Origin: an uncultured Clostridium sp. | Lineage (GTDB): Bacteria > Bacillota > Clostridia > TANB77 > CAG-508 | Direction of reading: 5' to 3' | DNA: 8,578 bases | Assembly (NCBI GenBank): GCA_900555075.1 | Contig: USJO01000037.1 | Coordinates: forward strand, 1 to 8,578 | Position numbers and translations under genes: made by a program | Part shown: positions 6,178 through 8,578 of the stretch, piece after piece | Numbering within the stretch: the stretch's first letter is position 1 | How the letters are laid out: every line of letters begins with the position of its first letter | The notes under the pieces: generated by a model | Told to the model about the DNA's origin: nothing | Database searches by the model: none | Seen by the model: the letters and a program-made list of their open reading frames with translations, nothing else

Positions 6178-6954
6178 ATGGATGTGTTTTGGGGATTATT
6201 AATTCCATTTTTAGGAACAATGTTTGGAGCAGGAACAGTATTCTTAATGAGAAACAAAATGAATAAAAAAATAGAAAAGTTACTTTTAGGGTTTGCTTCT
6301 GGAGTAATGATAGCAGCATCTATTTGGTCTTTAATTATCCCATCAATAAATATGGCAGAAGAACAAGGAAGAGTAGCTTGGATTCCTGCAAGTATTGGAT
6401 TTATGTTTGGAATAGTATTCTTGTTAGTTTTAGATAGCCTTATACCACACTTACACTTAAAAAGCGATAAACCAGAGGGTGTAAAATCAAAATTAAAGAA
6501 AACAACAATGATGGTACTAGCAGTAACACTTCACAATATACCAGAAGGAATGGCAGTTGGAGTTACATTTGCAGGAGCAATAATTGGAAGTACCGGAATA
6601 ACAATGGCAGGAGCATTTGCTTTAGCAATAGGAATAGCAATACAAAACTTCCCAGAAGGTGCAATTATATCAATGCCACTTAAAAGCGAAGGGGTATCAA
6701 AGCCAAAAGCATTTTTATATGGAACTTTATCAGGAATAGTCGAGCCAATAGGAGCAATCATTACAATATTACTTACAAATGCAGTTGTACCAATTCTTCC
6801 GTATCTTTTATCATTTGCAGCAGGAGCAATGATCTATGTGGTGGTAGAAGAATTAATACCAGAATCACAAGTTGGAGAACATTCTAATATAAGTACAATA
6901 GGAGTTGCAATAGGATTTGTGGTTATGATGATATTAGATGTAGCACTTGGATAA
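6178..6954 (+). CDS. ZIP-family divalent metal transporter, GufA type
   Basis: An integral membrane transporter, probably for zinc or other divalent metals. Family motifs are clear (numbered from 6178): HNIPEG at 119-124 in transmembrane helix 4 and QNFPEG at 156-161 in helix 5, which together form the metal site. SGIVEP (185-190) follows in helix 6 and VVVEELIPE (221-229) in helix 7. The opening FWGLLIPFLGTMFGAG and LLLGFASGVMIAASIWSLIIPSI are typical of the GufA subgroup. A short basic loop (KPEGVKSKLKK) precedes helix 4, with HLHL nearby at the helix 3 exit. I choose ATG 6178 because AAAGGA (6162-6167) is ten bases upstream. The in-frame ATG at 6169 is one base from that site and would overlap the permease gene by eight bases. 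The permease stop (6174-6176) is followed by one A and then ATG, so the gene is likely translated with the ABC genes. Confidence 0.93.
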   Translation: MDVFWGLLIPFLGTMFGAGTVFLMRNKMNKKIEKLLLGFASGVMIAASIWSLIIPSINMAEEQGRVAWIPASIGFMFGIVFLLVLDSLIPHLHLKSDKPEGVKSKLKKTTMMVLAVTLHNIPEGMAVGVTFAGAIIGSTGITMAGAFALAIGIAIQNFPEGAIISMPLKSEGVSKPKAFLYGTLSGIVEPIGAIITILLTNAVVPILPYLLSFAAGAMIYVVVEELIPESQVGEHSNISTIGVAIGFVVMMILDVALG

Positions 6955-6961
6955 AAGTAAG

Positions 6962-6981
6962 CGACAAATTACAATTTGTCG
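6962..6981. repeat. Perfect inverted repeat just after the ZIP gene
   Basis: CGACAAATT and AATTTGTCG are exact complements separated by only AC, seven bases after the ZIP stop. As RNA it would form a seven- to eight-pair stem with a small loop. No T-run follows, so it may be an mRNA 3' stabiliser or a protein site rather than the terminator, which comes next. The stretch GCGACAAATTACAATT (6961-6976) matches 40-55 at 15 of 16 bases. Confidence 0.55.
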
Positions 6982-6989
6982 AAATAGTT

Positions 6990-7026
6990 AAAATACTTAC
7001 TAATTTAATTTCAGTAAGTATTTTTT
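6990..7026 (+). terminator. Rho-independent terminator of the ABC-FtsX-ZIP operon
   Basis: A 12-bp perfect stem (6990-7001 with 7013-7024), AAAATACTTACT paired with AGTAAGTATTTT, has an 11-base loop and runs into T6 (7021-7026). This is the clearest terminator in the window and ends the three-gene operon before the sigma factor gene. Confidence 0.85.
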
Positions 7027-7106
7027 ATAAATTTAAAACTTTTTTAGTAGTTACTAATATCTAATAAATGAAAATCAAATATGCATATAAGATTTGGAGG
7101 TAGATT

Positions 7107-7631
7107 TTGGAGGAATTACTGTCTAAAGCAATATTAGGAGATAAAGATGCTTTTACTGATATTATATTAGAATATGAACAAGAATTGTATAAAATTGCAA
7201 GGATGAGACTAAACAATGACTATGATATATGTGAAGCAGTACAAAGTACAATGATATTAGCATATAAACATATAAAAAAGGTTAAAAATACAAATTATTT
7301 GAAAACCTGGATTGTAAGAATTTTAATTAACGAGTGTAAAAAAATTTATAAGAAAAATAAAAAACAAATACTTGAAGATACTCAAATGGAGGAAGTTATA
7401 GATACTAAGAATGATTATGACCTAGTAAATAGCGAATTAAATTTTAATTTACTGTTAAGAACATTAGATTATGAAGAAAGACAAATTTTAATATTGTATT
7501 ATAGTTCAGGCTTCAGTATAAAAGAAGTAAGTAATATTTTACATATAAATGAAAATACAGTAAAAACAAAAATGAGAAAAGCAAAAAGCAAATTAAAAGA
7601 AAAATTTAGAGGAGAAATGTTTTATGAGTAA
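7107..7631 (+). CDS. ECF-type RNA polymerase sigma factor
   Basis: A 174-residue group IV sigma factor directing RNA polymerase to a small set of promoters. Region 2 spans about residues 8-85: AFTDIILEYEQELYKIARMRL, then DICEAVQSTMILAYKHIKKVKNTNYLKTWIVRILINECKK. Region 4 spans about 112-165, with the helix-turn-helix SSGFSIKEVSNILHINENTVKTKMRKAKSKLKE. Region 3 is absent, as in ECF factors. The start is TTG at 7107, chosen because GGAGG at 7096-7100 is six bases upstream and no ATG fits. The rare start may lower expression. The last eight bases overlap the start of the putative anti-sigma gene (ATGAGTAA), indicating translational coupling. I could not find a convincing ECF-type -35/-10 pair upstream. 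A small dyad, TTAGTA-GT-TACTAA, lies at 7044-7057, but its role is unclear. Confidence 0.9.
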   Translation: MEELLSKAILGDKDAFTDIILEYEQELYKIARMRLNNDYDICEAVQSTMILAYKHIKKVKNTNYLKTWIVRILINECKKIYKKNKKQILEDTQMEEVIDTKNDYDLVNSELNFNLLLRTLDYEERQILILYYSSGFSIKEVSNILHINENTVKTKMRKAKSKLKEKFRGEMFYE

Positions 7632-8313
7632 TGAAAATTTTGAAAATAAATTAAGAACTGTTTGCACAGAAGATATATATATTCCCCCAAAATTTACTTA
7701 TGCAATTAAAAGTGGATTGTATGAAAATAACAGAAAATGGAGGTTTATAGAAATGAAAAAAATAATAGCGTCAATCTTGTGTATAGTATTTATGGGAACA
7801 GGAATAGTATTAGCAAGTAATTCATTATGGAATCATTGGAATAATAAGGGAGTTGAAACGGCATTAGAATATGGATATGTTCAAAACGTCGAAATGGACT
7901 ATAACATACAAAACGATTTAGGAATAAAGCTAGATAGTATAATTATCGATAACTCAAATATAGGAATAGTATTTAACTATAAAATACCCTCAAACCTTAA
8001 AAGTATTGATAATATAGCGATAAAAGACATTGTAATAAAAGATGAAAAAAATAATATAATATTTGAAGACGGAAATGAAAAAAGTTTAAGTACTGGATAT
8101 GCAGAAGAATTTGCAAGTGAAAATAGTATAGTAAAACAAGCTATACTATTAAATAACTTAAATCATACATATCCAAAAAGTAATAATATATATATATCTT
8201 TTTCAACAGTTAATATATTTAGAAATCAAAAAAATATAAAAACAATAACAGGTAATTGGAACTTTGATATAAATGTTACAGATAAATTTATAAATAGAGA
8301 AACAATTTTTTGA
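7624..8313 (+). CDS. DUF4179-type membrane anti-sigma factor, probably C-terminally truncated
   Basis: Probable anti-sigma partner of the upstream sigma factor. Residues 1-43 are cytoplasmic and include ENKLRTVCTEDIYIPPKFTYAIKSGL, similar to the sigma-binding head of such proteins. One membrane helix follows (about 46-65, IIASILCIVFMGTGIVLASN). The outside domain (66-229) resembles DUF4179: KLDSIIIDNSNIGIVFNYKI and IKDIVIKDEKNNIIFEDG are characteristic. It ends abruptly in GNWNFDINVTDKFINRETIF. In relatives that I recall, this stretch continues into a further C-terminal domain, bringing the protein to well over 300 residues. So 229 residues suggests loss of the 3' part. AGAGGAG at 7608-7614 serves the ATG, which overlaps the sigma stop by eight bases. 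A second in-frame ATG (7753, residue 44) also has a ribosome site. The anti-sigma role is inferred from position and domain type. Confidence 0.8.
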   Translation: MSNENFENKLRTVCTEDIYIPPKFTYAIKSGLYENNRKWRFIEMKKIIASILCIVFMGTGIVLASNSLWNHWNNKGVETALEYGYVQNVEMDYNIQNDLGIKLDSIIIDNSNIGIVFNYKIPSNLKSIDNIAIKDIVIKDEKNNIIFEDGNEKSLSTGYAEEFASENSIVKQAILLNNLNHTYPKSNNIYISFSTVNIFRNQKNIKTITGNWNFDINVTDKFINRETIF

Positions 8314-8339
8314 CAGGATAAATGAGTTTGTGGTATTAT
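8310..8339 (+). promoter_or_regulatory. Strong sigma-A promoter overlapping the anti-sigma stop codon
   Basis: Perfect TTGACA (8310-8315) is followed after 18 bases by TATTAT (8334-8339), with a TGn extension (TGG, 8331-8333). The TGA stop of the preceding gene lies inside the -35 box. Transcription would begin near 8346 and read into the 17-codon ORF and the epimerase gene. Confidence 0.7.
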
Positions 8340-8376
8340 ATGAATTAGTTAATAGTAAGTTATTGTGGAGGTATTT

Positions 8377-8430
8377 ATGAAAAAGAAAGCTATATTAACA
8401 ATAGCATTTTTAATTAGTAACTATCTGTAA
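8377..8430 (+). CDS. 17-codon ORF: signal-peptide-like leader or gene remnant
   Basis: ATG at 8377 has a strong GGAGG site (8367-8371) five bases upstream and a promoter about 30 bases upstream of the expected leader. The product, MKKKAILTIAFLISNYL, looks like the start of a secretion signal (KKK plus a hydrophobic core) but stops at TAA after 17 codons. It may be the surviving 5' end of a deleted secreted-protein gene. A real leader peptide that couples translation to the epimerase gene 16 bases downstream is the alternative. No attenuator structure is evident. The ribosome site argues that it is translated; function is unknown. Confidence 0.45.
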   Translation: MKKKAILTIAFLISNYL

Positions 8431-8446
8431 ATGTTGGAGGTGTGAT

Positions 8447-8578
8447 ATGAAAAAAATGTATATAATAACTGGCGCAAATGGTTTTCTAGGAAATAATATA
8501 ATAAGAAAATTAGAGCAAAATAGTGAAAATGAAATAAGAGCACTTGTATTACCTAATGATTCTATAAAGGCATTGGAC
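8447..8578 (+). CDS. NAD(P)-dependent epimerase/dehydratase, 5' part only
   Basis: The first 44 codons of an extended short-chain dehydrogenase gene that runs off the right edge. After MKKM comes YIITGANGFLG (residues 5-15), the first beta strand and TGxxGxxG nucleotide-binding loop of the Rossmann fold. The helix NNIIRKLEQNSE follows, then strand IRALVLPND, where the residues after the second strand help choose NAD or NADP. Such enzymes act on sugar nucleotides, or on aldehydes and ketones; 44 residues cannot decide which. GGAGG at 8436-8440 is six bases from the ATG. It is probably transcribed from the promoter at 8310-8339. Confidence 0.85.
   Translation, partial: MKKMYIITGANGFLGNNIIRKLEQNSENEIRALVLPNDSIKALD

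Noticed and set aside
4976..6319. Four minus-strand open frames within the permease gene and its junction with ZIP
   Set aside because: They are hydrophobic or Leu/Ile-rich antisense shadows of membrane-protein codons, without ribosome sites or family motifs.
6531..6761. Minus-strand open frame of 76 codons within the ZIP gene
   Set aside because: It is fully inside a well-supported transporter gene and rich in Pro/Ile/Ala, as expected from reversed GGA/GCA/ATA codons.
8290..8379. Frameshift rescue of the truncated anti-sigma protein
   Set aside because: The alternative frames after 8295 give either a stop within a few codons or a 25-codon tail (FFDRINEFVVLYELVNSKLL and a few more residues) that does not resemble the family.

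Overview
The window is a strongly AT-rich stretch (A/T-ending codons, AGA arginine, ATA isoleucine) with strong AGGAGG-type ribosome binding sites and consensus sigma-A promoters. This points to a low-GC Firmicute, most likely a member of the Clostridia. Species cannot be told from the sequence. No tRNA, rRNA, CRISPR array, insertion sequence or phage gene is visible, and no gene-free gap exceeds about 160 bases.

Layout, left to right. (1) 15-581 is a GNAT acetyltransferase whose start is uncertain. (2) 698-1651 is a membrane-anchored XRE regulator, preceded by repeated ACTCTACGA sites. (3) 1746-2231 is an unrecognised four-helix membrane protein with its own strong promoter. (4) 2335-2934 (minus strand) is a TetR-family regulator with a terminator hairpin overlapping its stop codon. 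(5) 3095-6954 is a three-gene operon transcribed divergently from tetR: an ABC ATPase, a duplicated FtsX-type permease and a GufA-type ZIP metal transporter, closed by a terminator at 6990-7026. (6) 7107-8313 is an ECF-type sigma factor overlapping the gene of its probable membrane anti-sigma partner, a DUF4179-type protein that seems to lack its C-terminal part. (7) 8310-8578 has a strong promoter overlapping that stop codon, a 17-codon ORF with a good ribosome site, and the start of an NAD-dependent epimerase/dehydratase gene that runs off the window.

The most coherent unit is the tetR / ABC-FtsX-ZIP locus. Between the two divergent genes, a perfect 24-bp palindrome fits almost exactly between two back-to-back sigma-A promoters, each with a 17-bp spacer and TATAAT. 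A degenerate copy with the same half-site geometry lies just past the operon's expected transcription start. The three operon genes are packed with a single A between each stop and the next ATG (if ZIP starts at 6178). The simplest model is that TetR represses itself and the operon until a ligand releases it. The ABC-FtsX pair would then be made together with a divalent-metal transporter. The ligand and the link between ABC and ZIP activities are not known from the sequence.

The sigma/anti-sigma pair is a separate regulatory module. The XRE-membrane protein adds a third possible membrane-linked sensor within 8.6 kb, so this is a regulator-rich accessory region.
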